Both the position numbers and the translations under genes were made by a program. Positions 18,433 through 26,863 of a stretch of 64,000 bases of DNA are shown one piece after another (positions within the stretch are counted from its first letter, which is position 1; each line of letters begins with the position of its first letter). This stretch comes from Vreelandella neptunia (GTDB lineage: Bacteria; Pseudomonadota; Gammaproteobacteria; Pseudomonadales; Halomonadaceae), in the NCBI RefSeq assembly GCF_000712975.1, contig NZ_JHQL01000006.1, forward strand, positions 164,675 to 228,674, given 5' to 3'. The notes below the pieces were generated by a model. That model had not been told where the DNA came from. It ran no database searches and worked only from the letters and a program-made list of their open reading frames with translations.

Positions 18433-19206
18433 CTAGCATGCAGACGGCGCTGAACCCCGGTTGAGGGTGAGTAGTGCGGTTAATACCGCCACGACACCGA
18501 TAAGATAAATAAGCCACCGAGAGTGCGAGTGCATGGGCAACACTAAGACACGGCCATCCGGTACGTACCAAGCAGCTTGCATGGCTACGTAGTGCATTCC
18601 GCTCACTGCAATAGAGACACACAGCGCTGCAATGAAAGCGCAGCGCCTTGAACGCTGTATGCCCCACTCCTGCTGGCAAAGCCTGTATACATAGACGCTT
18701 GCCATACCCAACACAACCGCAACAAGTAGTGATATTAAGAAGAGATTCAAAGAGTAATACAGCTCGGCCGGCATGCGCATCGCAGCCATGCCGCTATAAT
18801 GCATCGCCCCAATACCCATCCCTAACCCCACCCCCGCCAACCATAAAGAATGATGGGAAGGTGCAGGACGAGAAAGCACCACCATAGCACTCAGGCTACC
18901 TAAAATAGCGGGTAGTATCGAAAGTAGAGTAGCTACTGGCGCATGAGTCACTGGAAAATCAAGCTGATAGGCGTGCATACCAATAAAGTGCATGCTCCAG
19001 ACGCCTAACCCCATGGCACTGGCACCTGCAAACAGCCATACGCTACGCCAAAGTGAATGAGTCACCTTGCGTACCAGTTTGATGGTATCCAACCCCGCAT
19101 AAGATGCCGCCAATGCGACTAACCATGAAATAAAAACAAGCAGGATATCGTGCTTGCCCTGAATGGCATTGAGCGCTTGGGGATCAGACAAAACATTGAA
19201 TAGCAT
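18433..19206 (-). CDS. MHYT membrane sensor, N-terminal part of a frameshifted MHYT-PAS-GGDEF-EAL gene
   Basis: This 257-residue membrane protein has about seven helices. It carries three repeats of the MHYT motif: WSMHFIGMHAY, GAMHYSGMAAM and SGMHYVAMQAA. The Met and His residues were proposed to bind copper and sense oxygen, CO or NO. The last five residues (after LTLNRG) are in the wrong frame: removing one G from the GGGG run at 18455-18458 gives LNRVQRRLHASQRHEYMTQT and joins the PAS-GGDEF-EAL frame. As written, the sensor is cut off from its output domains; coupled restart at the downstream ATG could still make both pieces. Confidence 0.85.
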   Translation of the reverse strand: MLFNVLSDPQALNAIQGKHDILLVFISWLVALAASYAGLDTIKLVRKVTHSLWRSVWLFAGASAMGLGVWSMHFIGMHAYQLDFPVTHAPVATLLSILPAILGSLSAMVVLSRPAPSHHSLWLAGVGLGMGIGAMHYSGMAAMRMPAELYYSLNLFLISLLVAVVLGMASVYVYRLCQQEWGIQRSRRCAFIAALCVSIAVSGMHYVAMQAAWYVPDGRVLVLPMHSHSRWLIYLIGVVAVLTALLTLNRGSAPSAC

Positions 19207-19619
19207 AAATAAGCTGACTGCCCGTTTATTTTTATAGTAATAATCAATATCAACGTTATTAATTCTGGTGATGCGTAATAAACAGCATTAACGTCGATCG
19301 CTGTACAAGCAAGCCGCTTTCGTCCCACCTAAGCTGCCGTAGATATAAATGTCACTACCATGTATACGCAACTAAAACGCCTATTAACTGATCTTGCCCA
19401 GTTATAGGAGCACATTAACAACTTCACGAATTGAAATAGCAAAATTTTTATGAAAAACCACTCTAAAGTATAATATTGTTAGCACTCTAAACAGGAGCAG
19501 TCGAATCAAGCGTCATGAAGGGCTGACAAGGAAGGGCGGAGACGTTGCGATGAGTAGCGGGTTAGCACACAGGAAAGCGGATTAGCACGCTGGGAAGGTG
19601 GAAGGCGGGCCAGGCGACC
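19207..19619. other. Intergenic region between moaA and the MHYT gene
   Basis: These 413 bases contain no supported gene. The left part is the promoter region of the MHYT gene and is AT-rich (19225-19260). The right part, just past the moaA stop, holds a tandem repeat (19556-19596). I see no clear terminator for the long nar-moa operon. Confidence 0.4.
19556..19596. repeat. Tandem duplication just downstream of moaA
   Basis: Two imperfect 20-21 base copies of a unit beginning AGCGGRTTAGCAC lie at 19556-19575 and 19576-19596, 23 bases past the moaA stop. It is one of several gene-end duplications in this window. Confidence 0.65.
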
Positions 19620-20609
19620 CTAGCCACCGGTGGCATTCATAAATCTCACTATTTGAACGTCACCATCAGTCGTAAAGTGATGACGCTCAGGCTTCTTCGT
19701 CATCGCCGCCACAATGGTCGCTTTTAGGCGCTGGGTGTCGCCCGGATAGCGGCGCATGATGGCGTGCAAATCTACCGAGTGCTCATTACCTAAGCAAAGC
19801 AGCAGACGCCCTTCCGCTGTCACCCGCACCCGATTACAGGTGCCACAAAAATTATGGCTATGGGGAGAAATAAACCCAATGCGCGACGAACTACCCGGCA
19901 TACGATAGTAACGAGAGGGCCCCAGGGTCGTTTCAGTGGTCGGTAGGAGCGGATAATGCTGTTCGATCGTCTCGCGTACTACATCACTGGAAAGATAGGT
20001 TTCGCCGCGATGATGCTCGCTAATTGCGCCCAGCGACATCTCCTCAATAAAGCTAATATCCACGTCTTCATCGCGTGCGAAATTGACGAGATCTAGAATT
20101 TCATCGTCATTGCGCCCCTTCAGCAATACGGCATTGAGCTTGATGGATCTGAACCCTGCCTGGCGGGCTGCTCGGATACCGTCGATGACGTGGTTTAGAT
20201 CTCCCGTCCGAGTTAACGCCTTAAAACGCTCAGGTTTGAGTGAGTCGAGGCTGATATTGACCCGATCAAGCCCACCTTGGCGCAACGCTCCAGCATGTTT
20301 TACCAGCCCTGAACCGTTGGTGGTCATGGCTAGCTCATGCAAGCCTTCAAGCTCGCCCAGCTTTTCGACTAGTGTGAGTATGCCCTTACGTACCAGTGGC
20401 TCCCCCCCGGTTAGGCGGATTTTCTCTACCCCCAGCTCGACAAACGCTTGAGAAAGGGTCGCTAACTCCTCCAGGGTGAGCAGTTTGGCACGGGGTAGAA
20501 AGGTCATCTCCTCCGCCATACAATAAACGCAGCGAAAGTCACAGCGATCAGTCACCGATAGGCGAAGATAGCTTACCGTGCGGCCAAACCCATCGACTAA
20601 CGTACTCAT
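19620..20609 (-). CDS. moaA: GTP 3',8-cyclase MoaA
   Basis: This is a 329-residue radical-SAM enzyme for the first step of molybdenum-cofactor synthesis, converting GTP to the cyclic 8,5'-product that MoaC turns into cPMP. The N-terminal cluster motif is C23-x3-C27-x2-C30; the second cluster is in [27 protein letters not shown] and the C-terminal Gly-Gly are also conserved. It overlaps the upstream DGC-protein gene by four bases. It is the last gene of the narGHJI-linked operon, so cofactor synthesis is tied to nitrate reductase expression. MoaC, MoaD and MoaE are not in the window. Confidence 0.96.
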   Translation of the reverse strand: MSTLVDGFGRTVSYLRLSVTDRCDFRCVYCMAEEMTFLPRAKLLTLEELATLSQAFVELGVEKIRLTGGEPLVRKGILTLVEKLGELEGLHELAMTTNGSGLVKHAGALRQGGLDRVNISLDSLKPERFKALTRTGDLNHVIDGIRAARQAGFRSIKLNAVLLKGRNDDEILDLVNFARDEDVDISFIEEMSLGAISEHHRGETYLSSDVVRETIEQHYPLLPTTETTLGPSRYYRMPGSSSRIGFISPHSHNFCGTCNRVRVTAEGRLLLCLGNEHSVDLHAIMRRYPGDTQRLKATIVAAMTKKPERHHFTTDGDVQIVRFMNATGG

Positions 20610-21013
20610 TTTTTAGGCTCCTCTACGTGGGCGTTGGCATTAACGGGGAACCGAGCAATCAGTGCTTGCACCTCTGCGGTGACGTCGTCGATTATTTGCT
20701 CGTCATAAAACTGGCCGCGTCGCTTGCGAAGGCCACTCTCGTAAAGCTTCACATGTTTGGTGGGCGACACCCCTGCATTCGCCAGACAATGGCTAGCGCA
20801 GTGCATCTGACAGCCATCAATCGCTATGATCGGTCGTCCACTTTGGGCAGTTCGTACAAGACCGGGCACCCCGCCGCCAACGCCTGCAATGCAGGACATT
20901 TCCGCTTCCCCCGCATGATCAAGGCGCAGTGCAACACTATTGGCCAGTTGCGCAACATCAGAGCAGCCAGAGCAGGCATAGACCAAGGTGCGCGGTTTTT
21001 GACGTAACGACAT
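20606..21013 (-). CDS. DGC-domain putative zinc-binding protein
   Basis: This 135-residue protein is started at ATG 21013, behind a strong GGAGAGGG site; an upstream start would overlap a poor leader. It shows the DGC family pattern: C14-x2-C17 (YACSGCSD), C41 in SCIAGVGGG, and DGC at 66-68 within [12 protein letters not shown] (C68, C72, C76). The Cys set suggests Zn or Fe-S binding. The family function is not established. Its place between moeA and moaA, overlapping moaA by four bases, suggests a role in cofactor maturation or metal handling for nitrate reductase; this is inference. Confidence 0.85.
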   Translation of the reverse strand: MSLRQKPRTLVYACSGCSDVAQLANSVALRLDHAGEAEMSCIAGVGGGVPGLVRTAQSGRPIIAIDGCQMHCASHCLANAGVSPTKHVKLYESGLRKRRGQFYDEQIIDDVTAEVQALIARFPVNANAHVEEPKK

Positions 21014-21070
21014 GCCCTCTCCTTGAATAAGCAAGCAAACAACCTCAGCCGCCGCAGACGGTAGCAAAGC

Positions 21071-22333
21071 TCACGCGGCGAACTGATTAATGGGGTAATA
21101 GTGGTAGGTACTCCCTTCCGTTACCTCTGTGTCGGGGTTAATCATCAGATAGCCGTCGGCTTGGCTGGCGGCAGTGAGCATATGCGACCCCTGCCCACCC
21201 GCTAATGTCGCGACAGGTTCCCCGCTACTACCGTCCACCACCACGCGCAATAACTCGCACCGCCCCCGGGGGCCGCGCTGGGCAAAACCGGCTTTTATTG
21301 GGTAACACTGCAACGCCGCTACTTTTCTGCCCTGCATGGCGTGAACAAACGGTAATGCCAATAGTTGCCAACCAACCAACGAAGCGACGGGATTGCCAGG
21401 TAACGCGATTAGTGGGGTAGCTGCTAAAGGATCGGCACCTAAATAGCCAAACGCAAAGGGCTTGCCTGGCTTCATCGCGACACCATGGAAATGCAGCCCG
21501 CCACGCTGTTCGATAATGGGCCGAACGTGGTCTTCTTCGCCTACCGACACTCCCCCCGTACACATCAGCACGTCTGCAGCGTGCTGTGCATCATCAAACG
21601 CCTGATGTAGCGGCGCGGGCGAATCCGCAATGACGCCAAGATCAATTACCTCACACTGCGCCTGCGCTAGCAGTGCCTTGAGCATTGCCCGGTTGCTGTC
21701 GAAGACCTGCCCAGGCGATCGTCGGGCACCAGGGGCGATCAGCTCATCGCCGGTGGAGAGTAGTGCCACACGCAAACGTCGTTTAACAGTAACGGCACTT
21801 ATTCCGTGACTTGCCAACAGCGCAATCGATGCCGGGGTGAGGTACTCGCCTACTGCCAGTAGCAGGTCACCCTCACGGGTTTCTTCGCCCTGGCGGCGAA
21901 TATTAGCGCCCATAGCCAACGTGCCTTCGATATGAATATGCCCGTGATGATCAAGCGTGACGCGCTCCTGTGGCACCACAACATCGGCACCAACGGGTAC
22001 CGGTGCACCGGTAAAGATACGCGCGCAGCCGCCTTGGGAAAGCAACATCACGCCCGCCCCGGCCGGTACGCGCTGAACAATGGGCAACCCTTCCCCCTGG
22101 CGAGCCGATGGGTAGTCAGCCAAGCGCAGCGCATAACCATCCATCGCGCTATTGTCGACCCCAGGCATATCAAGAGGCGCAACGACTGCCTCAGCAAGCA
22201 CGCGCCCTGGCGCCTGTTCAAGAGAAACCGTTTCTACGCCGTTAAGTGGCGTAGCAGCGTCAATAAGCCGCTGACGTGCTTCAAAGAGCGCTAACAATCC
22301 TGGCGTTACGATGTCGCCACACTGACAGTTCAT
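21071..22333 (-). CDS. moeA: Molybdopterin molybdotransferase MoeA
   Basis: This is a 420-residue protein that inserts molybdate into adenylylated molybdopterin. MoeA signatures are clear: PGVDNSAMDGYALR near the N-terminus, IFTGAPVPVGADVVVPQE, LSTGDEL, CTGGVSVGEEDHV and KPGKPFAFG. The central MPT-binding domain and the C-terminal domain IV are both present at normal length. Its start overlaps the moaB stop by four bases (ATGA). The gap of about 57 bases to the DGC gene still fits a single operon. Confidence 0.96.
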   Translation of the reverse strand: MNCQCGDIVTPGLLALFEARQRLIDAATPLNGVETVSLEQAPGRVLAEAVVAPLDMPGVDNSAMDGYALRLADYPSARQGEGLPIVQRVPAGAGVMLLSQGGCARIFTGAPVPVGADVVVPQERVTLDHHGHIHIEGTLAMGANIRRQGEETREGDLLLAVGEYLTPASIALLASHGISAVTVKRRLRVALLSTGDELIAPGARRSPGQVFDSNRAMLKALLAQAQCEVIDLGVIADSPAPLHQAFDDAQHAADVLMCTGGVSVGEEDHVRPIIEQRGGLHFHGVAMKPGKPFAFGYLGADPLAATPLIALPGNPVASLVGWQLLALPFVHAMQGRKVAALQCYPIKAGFAQRGPRGRCELLRVVVDGSSGEPVATLAGGQGSHMLTAASQADGYLMINPDTEVTEGSTYHYYPINQFAA

Positions 22334-22902
22334 ACGCGCTCCGCCTCATTATGCGTAGCATGACGGCTGCTACATGGCGTCGCTAAAGGTAGGACCATCG
22401 CGGCAAAGTTGCAGGGCCGAGTACGGGAATCCAATTGCAATGAGATAATTTTATCCCACGCCATAGCGCACGCTTTAGGTGAGCCGGGCATCGCAAATAT
22501 CAGCGTTTGATTGGCAACGCCTGCGACCGCCCGCGATTGGATGGTGGCCGTTCCTATCGTCTGCAAAGAGAAATGCCGAAACAGCTCGCCATATCCGTCA
22601 ATGGCTTTATCAAACAGCGGCGTCAGCGCTTCTGGGGTGGTATCCCTGGGGGTGAAGCCAGTGCCGCCGTTAACCAAGATTACCTGGGTGTCAGCCCTTG
22701 CGATCCACTCCGACACTACCGCGCGAACCTGATAAATATCGTCAGGTACGATGCGCCGTTCCATTAAGTTGTGGCCACATTCACTCAGGTGCGCAGCCAG
22801 CAAATCGCCGCTGCCATCCTCGTCAAACCCGCGGGTATCAGAAATTGTTAGCACCGAGATGTTAAGCGGGCTAAAAAGGGCATCGACAGGCACATGGGAC
22901 AT
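22330..22902 (-). CDS. moaB: Molybdenum cofactor protein MoaB
   Basis: This is a 190-residue MoaB/Mog-type protein, started at the ATG 22902 because AGGAGA lies just upstream; a GTG directly before it is also possible. The MPT-binding motif VNGGTGFTPRDTTPEAL and the GSPKACAMAWD segment are intact. MoaB or Mog adenylylates molybdopterin before MoeA adds molybdenum. The order moaB-moeA with four-base overlap matches consecutive steps. Confidence 0.94.
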   Translation of the reverse strand: MSHVPVDALFSPLNISVLTISDTRGFDEDGSGDLLAAHLSECGHNLMERRIVPDDIYQVRAVVSEWIARADTQVILVNGGTGFTPRDTTPEALTPLFDKAIDGYGELFRHFSLQTIGTATIQSRAVAGVANQTLIFAMPGSPKACAMAWDKIISLQLDSRTRPCNFAAMVLPLATPCSSRHATHNEAERV

Positions 22903-22922
22903 CACACTCTCCTCTTGCTTTT

Positions 22923-23744
22923 CTATTGCATCAAACTGCCGCCGGCATCGTCATCCAGAACAATGCCTTCGACGCCGATCTCGCTTTCCAACGCCAGCAA
23001 ATAGTGGCGTAACGCCCGTCGGGTCGCCTGCTCACGCAGACTATGACGTACCCGGTCAGCCACCTGCTCAAACGGTAACGCTCGCCCTTCACGCCGCTCG
23101 TCGATACTGACAACGTGCCAGCCATAACGGGAAGCTAAGGGGCGCTCGTGAAGCCCTTCGGGTAAGTGTTGTAAAGCTCGGTCCAGTTCTGGGACGGTCT
23201 GCCCCGTCACCAGCCAGCCCAAGTCGCCATCCATCTCTTTCGAGGGGCACGCGGAGTGGTGTTGGGCAAACTCAGCAAAACGTTCTGGGATCTCCGTGAG
23301 TTGTTTAATCAGCTTCTCACCCAGCTGGCAGGCATCGTCGCGCCCTTGTGAATCATCGGGCGCCGCTGCCAGCAGAATATGCCTAACGCGCAGCTGGGAT
23401 GGTTCGCTAAAGCGCTCACGATGGGTATCAAAGAAGCGTCGGCAATCGGCCTCTTCCGGTTCAGGAACCGGTAGCTCCTGTTCAAGCAAGGCAGCCATCG
23501 CAGCGTCTTCTTGAGCTTCTGCGTGGTCTTCAGCTGACAGCAAACCTCGTTCAATAGCGCGTTGGCGCAGCAATTCTTTAACCACCAGGGCACGGGCAGC
23601 CTGAACCTGGGCCTCCCCCGCCGTATCGGCGGGGTGGTACTGCATTTCTAACGCTATCGTTTCTTCATCGATAGCGACGTTGCCGACACGCACCGGCGGT
23701 GGGGTAACGCCCCCCGGTAGCTGTTCAATATCAATCATCTGCAT
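22923..23744 (-). CDS. Parvulin-type peptidyl-prolyl cis-trans isomerase of the nar operon
   Basis: This 273-residue protein has a helical N-terminal region and a parvulin (rotamase) domain around 115-230: LRVRHILLAAA, FAEFAQHHSACPSKEMDGDLGWL, and RPLASRYGWHVVSIDER. No signal peptide is seen, so it acts in the cytoplasm. A PpiC/NifM-like gene after narI is known from other gammaproteobacteria such as Pseudomonas. It probably assists folding of a nitrate reductase subunit or its chaperone; the direct target is not known. GAGGAG lies seven bases before the ATG. It lies 40 bases past narI, in the same operon. Confidence 0.92.
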   Translation of the reverse strand: MQMIDIEQLPGGVTPPPVRVGNVAIDEETIALEMQYHPADTAGEAQVQAARALVVKELLRQRAIERGLLSAEDHAEAQEDAAMAALLEQELPVPEPEEADCRRFFDTHRERFSEPSQLRVRHILLAAAPDDSQGRDDACQLGEKLIKQLTEIPERFAEFAQHHSACPSKEMDGDLGWLVTGQTVPELDRALQHLPEGLHERPLASRYGWHVVSIDERREGRALPFEQVADRVRHSLREQATRRALRHYLLALESEIGVEGIVLDDDAGGSLMQ

Positions 23745-23784
23745 ATTGTTTCTCCTCTACGCCTGGGCAAACACAGGCCAGTTT

Positions 23785-24477
23785 TCAGCCGCGACGGCGA
23801 ACCAGCTGGTACCGACGGGTGATATAACCGAACGGCACGCTCCAGACGTGAACCAGACGGGTGAAGGGGAAGAGCAGGATGATGGTCAGGCCCACGAAGA
23901 TATGCAGCTTGTAGATCCAAGAGACCTCTTCCATATAGCTGGCAGCGCCGCCGCCGAAGAAGACGATTGCCTGGGCCCAACTGGCTAGCGTGACCATCAT
24001 TTCACCGTCCATATGGCCCAACGAGAAGAAAATGGTGACCATGCCTAATGACGCCTGGAAAACAATCAGCCCTAGGATCGCGGTATCCATCACACTGGAA
24101 GAAGCGCGCACCCGAGCATTAGCGATACGGCGATACAGCAACATAGCGCCTCCCACTACACACATGGCGCCGGCAATACCACCAATCACAATGGCCAGCA
24201 GTTGCTTAGTGCCAGCATGAAGGAAAGGCTCGTAGACCCAATGCGGCGTCAGCATGCCGACCAAGTGGCCGAAGAATATGACGATGATGCCGATATGGAA
24301 CAGGTTGCTCGCCAGGCGCATGTTTTTTGATGACAGCATTTGGCTAGAACCGGTCTTCCACGTGAACTGACCATGGTCGTAGCGCATTAGGCTGCCGATC
24401 AAAAACACCGTACCTACCAGATAAGGGTAGTAACCGTAGATTAGGTGATTTAGATAAAGCGCAATCGCGTCTAACAT
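23785..24477 (-). CDS. narI: Respiratory nitrate reductase gamma subunit (cytochrome b)
   Basis: This is a 230-residue membrane protein with five transmembrane helices. Haem-ligand His residues are seen in the second helix (NLFHIGIIVIFFGHL) and the last helix (YKLHIFVG and TRLVHVW). NarI takes electrons from ubiquinol at the periplasmic side and passes them through two b haems to NarH. AAGGAG lies upstream of the ATG. It follows narJ by twelve bases. Confidence 0.97.
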   Translation of the reverse strand: MLDAIALYLNHLIYGYYPYLVGTVFLIGSLMRYDHGQFTWKTGSSQMLSSKNMRLASNLFHIGIIVIFFGHLVGMLTPHWVYEPFLHAGTKQLLAIVIGGIAGAMCVVGGAMLLYRRIANARVRASSSVMDTAILGLIVFQASLGMVTIFFSLGHMDGEMMVTLASWAQAIVFFGGGAASYMEEVSWIYKLHIFVGLTIILLFPFTRLVHVWSVPFGYITRRYQLVRRRG

Positions 24478-24489
24478 GATGATTCTCCT

Positions 24490-25308
24490 TTAACGATTGG
24501 CATGGTGTGTGTTAGTAGCAGGCATGATGCGCACCGGCTGGCTCTGAACCGTATGTTTGCGCTCGGCCAGACGACGGCCTTCGGCAGACTGCAGTGCACA
24601 ATCCTCGTCTGAGCTAGCAGAGAAGCGCACCGCTTCTTCTTCCCATACTGCATCTAGCGCTTCGGGAGTGTTGTCGGGTGCTTCTTTTTTGACCTGGGGA
24701 CGGTGCTCTTCTACATCGCCTTCAGCGCCCACTAACGCCAAGAGCGATAGCGGTACCAGGGCGTGATCAGACCCCCGCTCTTCCAACCGAGCGGTAAGCA
24801 ACGCCAGGATATGACGTATTTCGCCCAGCCAGCGGCCAATCTCCGCGTCATCACACATCGAAAGGTATTCAAGAAACACCGGCAAATGATCGGGTAGCTC
24901 CCGTGCGTCCAACTCAAAACCAGCGGCACTGTACTCAGCCATGAGATCCACCATGGCTTGACCACGATCGCGGGATTCACCGTGCACATGCTCGAACAAC
25001 AGCAAAGACGTGGCGCGGCCTTTGTCGAACATCGCCACGTACTCGGCCTGCAGCTCCAGCAGATCGCCTTCATGAAGGCGCTGGCACCACTCCATCAATG
25101 AGGACTTAAGGGCCGCTCCCAGGCGGCGCTCAGCATTGAGAATTTCGATGAGTTCGCCGCAGGCGTCCTGCAGCGCTTGAGTCGGATAGTCGAGCAGGCG
25201 GGCAAGTACCCGTAGGCTACGCATGCCCTGCACAGGCTCGCTCGGTGCGTCTAACATTGCCTCTAGCGGGGCCGATGAGACAGGCGTTGGAATGGCAGCA
25301 TCAGTCAT
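24490..25308 (-). CDS. narJ: Nitrate reductase assembly chaperone NarJ
   Basis: This is a 272-residue cytoplasmic chaperone of the TorD/NarJ family that holds apo-NarGH and helps molybdenum-cofactor insertion. The start at 25308 follows GAGGAG by seven bases and overlaps the narH end. Family signatures are LLDYPTQALQ, QAEYVAMFDKGRATSLLLFEHVHGESRDRGQAMVDL and LPDHLPVFLEYL. The C-terminal 50 residues are charged, poorly conserved and longer than in E. coli NarJ (236 residues). Confidence 0.96.
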   Translation of the reverse strand: MTDAAIPTPVSSAPLEAMLDAPSEPVQGMRSLRVLARLLDYPTQALQDACGELIEILNAERRLGAALKSSLMEWCQRLHEGDLLELQAEYVAMFDKGRATSLLLFEHVHGESRDRGQAMVDLMAEYSAAGFELDARELPDHLPVFLEYLSMCDDAEIGRWLGEIRHILALLTARLEERGSDHALVPLSLLALVGAEGDVEEHRPQVKKEAPDNTPEALDAVWEEEAVRFSASSDEDCALQSAEGRRLAERKHTVQSQPVRIMPATNTHHANR

Positions 25309-26863
25309 GACGAGTCTCCTCAAATTGGGGCTGCGGGTCGAAGACCTCTGCCGGTTTCACCAAAACGCTGGTCTGCTTACGGCCATTAAACAAGTTCGGC
25401 TGGCTCTCGCCGTGGCAACCATCACCAAAGGTGAAGCCACAACCACCCCGTTCGGGGAAGGCTTCGGTGGCCATTTCGCGGTGGCTGGTGGGAATAACGA
25501 AACGATCTTCGTAGTTGGCAATCGCCAAGTAGCGGTACATCTCTTCCACTTGAGCAACGCTGAGCCCCACCGCATCTAACACCTCGGCATTCGGCGCGCC
25601 ATCCACATGCTTACCGCGCATGTAAACGCGCATCGCCATTAAGCGCTTGAGCGCCAGCACTACCGGCTCTTCCTCACCGGCGGTCAATAAATTCGCCAGG
25701 TACTTCACCGGAATACGCAGCGATTCAATCTTGGGCAGGATGCCGTCGAACTCTACGTGACCGGCTTCAGCGGCAGACTGAATCGGCGATAGCGGCGGCA
25801 CGTACCACACCATCGGCAGCGTGCGGTATTCAGGGTGCAGCGGCAGCGCTAACCCCCAGTCAATAGCCATCTTGTAGACGGGCGATGCCTGAGCCGCTTT
25901 GATGACGTTGTCCTGAATGCCATCTTTTTTCGCTTGGGCAATGACTTCCGGATCATGGGGATCAAGGAAGATGTCGCACTGACGATGGTAAAGGTCGCGC
26001 TCGTCCGGCGAGCTGGCGACTTCTTCAATACGGTCAGCGTCATACAGCAGAACGCCCAGGTAACGAATGCGGCCAACACAGGTCTCAGAGCAGATGGTCG
26101 GCTGACCCGCCTCAATACGCGGATAGCAGAAGATGCACTTCTCGGACTTACCGGTTTTCCAGTTGTAGTAGATCTTTTTATAGGGGCAGCCAGAAATACA
26201 CATCCGCCAGCCGCGGCACTTGTCCTGGTCGATCAGAACAATGCCATCTTCTTCCCGCTTGTAGATCGCACCGCTTGGGCACGAAGCTACACAGGTGGGG
26301 TTTAAACAGTGCTCGCATAAGCGCGGCAGATACATCATGAAGGTGTTTTCAAACTGGCCGTAAATATCCGCCTGCACCTTGTCGAAGTTGGCATCTTTAC
26401 GTCGTTTGGCGAACTCAGTACCGAGGATCTCCTCCCAGTTGGGTCCCCATTCGATCTTCTTCATACGCTCGCCAGAAATCAGCGAACGAGGGCGTGCCAC
26501 CGGCTGATGCTCACCGATTTTGGCGGTATGCAGGTGCTGGTAATCGAACGTGAACGGCTCGTAGTAGTCGTCCATATCGGGCAGATCAGGATTGGCGAAA
26601 ATATTCGCCAATACCCGCCACTTGCCGCCGATGCGTGGCTCAATCCGACCATCGGTACGGCGCATCCAGCCGCCCTTCCATTTAGCCTGGTTCTCCCACT
26701 CTTTGGGGTAGCCAATGCCGGGTTTGGTTTCAACGTTATTGAACCAGGCGTACTCCATACCTTCGCGGCTGGTCCAGACATTTTTACAGGTCACCGAACA
26801 CGTGTGGCAGCCGATACACTTATCTAAATTGAGGACCATGCCTACCTGGGAACGAATCTTCAT
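25301..26863 (-). CDS. narH: Respiratory nitrate reductase beta subunit (Fe-S)
   Basis: This is a 520-residue iron-sulfur subunit. Four Cys groups are visible, including CIGCHTCSVTCKNVW near the start, CEHCLNPTCVASCP, CRGWRMCISGCPYKK (Trp in place of a Cys, giving the 3Fe-4S cluster) and CIFCYPR. It passes electrons from NarI haems to NarG. Its ATG overlaps the narG stop by four bases, and its end overlaps narJ. Confidence 0.98.
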   Translation of the reverse strand: MKIRSQVGMVLNLDKCIGCHTCSVTCKNVWTSREGMEYAWFNNVETKPGIGYPKEWENQAKWKGGWMRRTDGRIEPRIGGKWRVLANIFANPDLPDMDDYYEPFTFDYQHLHTAKIGEHQPVARPRSLISGERMKKIEWGPNWEEILGTEFAKRRKDANFDKVQADIYGQFENTFMMYLPRLCEHCLNPTCVASCPSGAIYKREEDGIVLIDQDKCRGWRMCISGCPYKKIYYNWKTGKSEKCIFCYPRIEAGQPTICSETCVGRIRYLGVLLYDADRIEEVASSPDERDLYHRQCDIFLDPHDPEVIAQAKKDGIQDNVIKAAQASPVYKMAIDWGLALPLHPEYRTLPMVWYVPPLSPIQSAAEAGHVEFDGILPKIESLRIPVKYLANLLTAGEEEPVVLALKRLMAMRVYMRGKHVDGAPNAEVLDAVGLSVAQVEEMYRYLAIANYEDRFVIPTSHREMATEAFPERGGCGFTFGDGCHGESQPNLFNGRKQTSVLVKPAEVFDPQPQFEETRHD

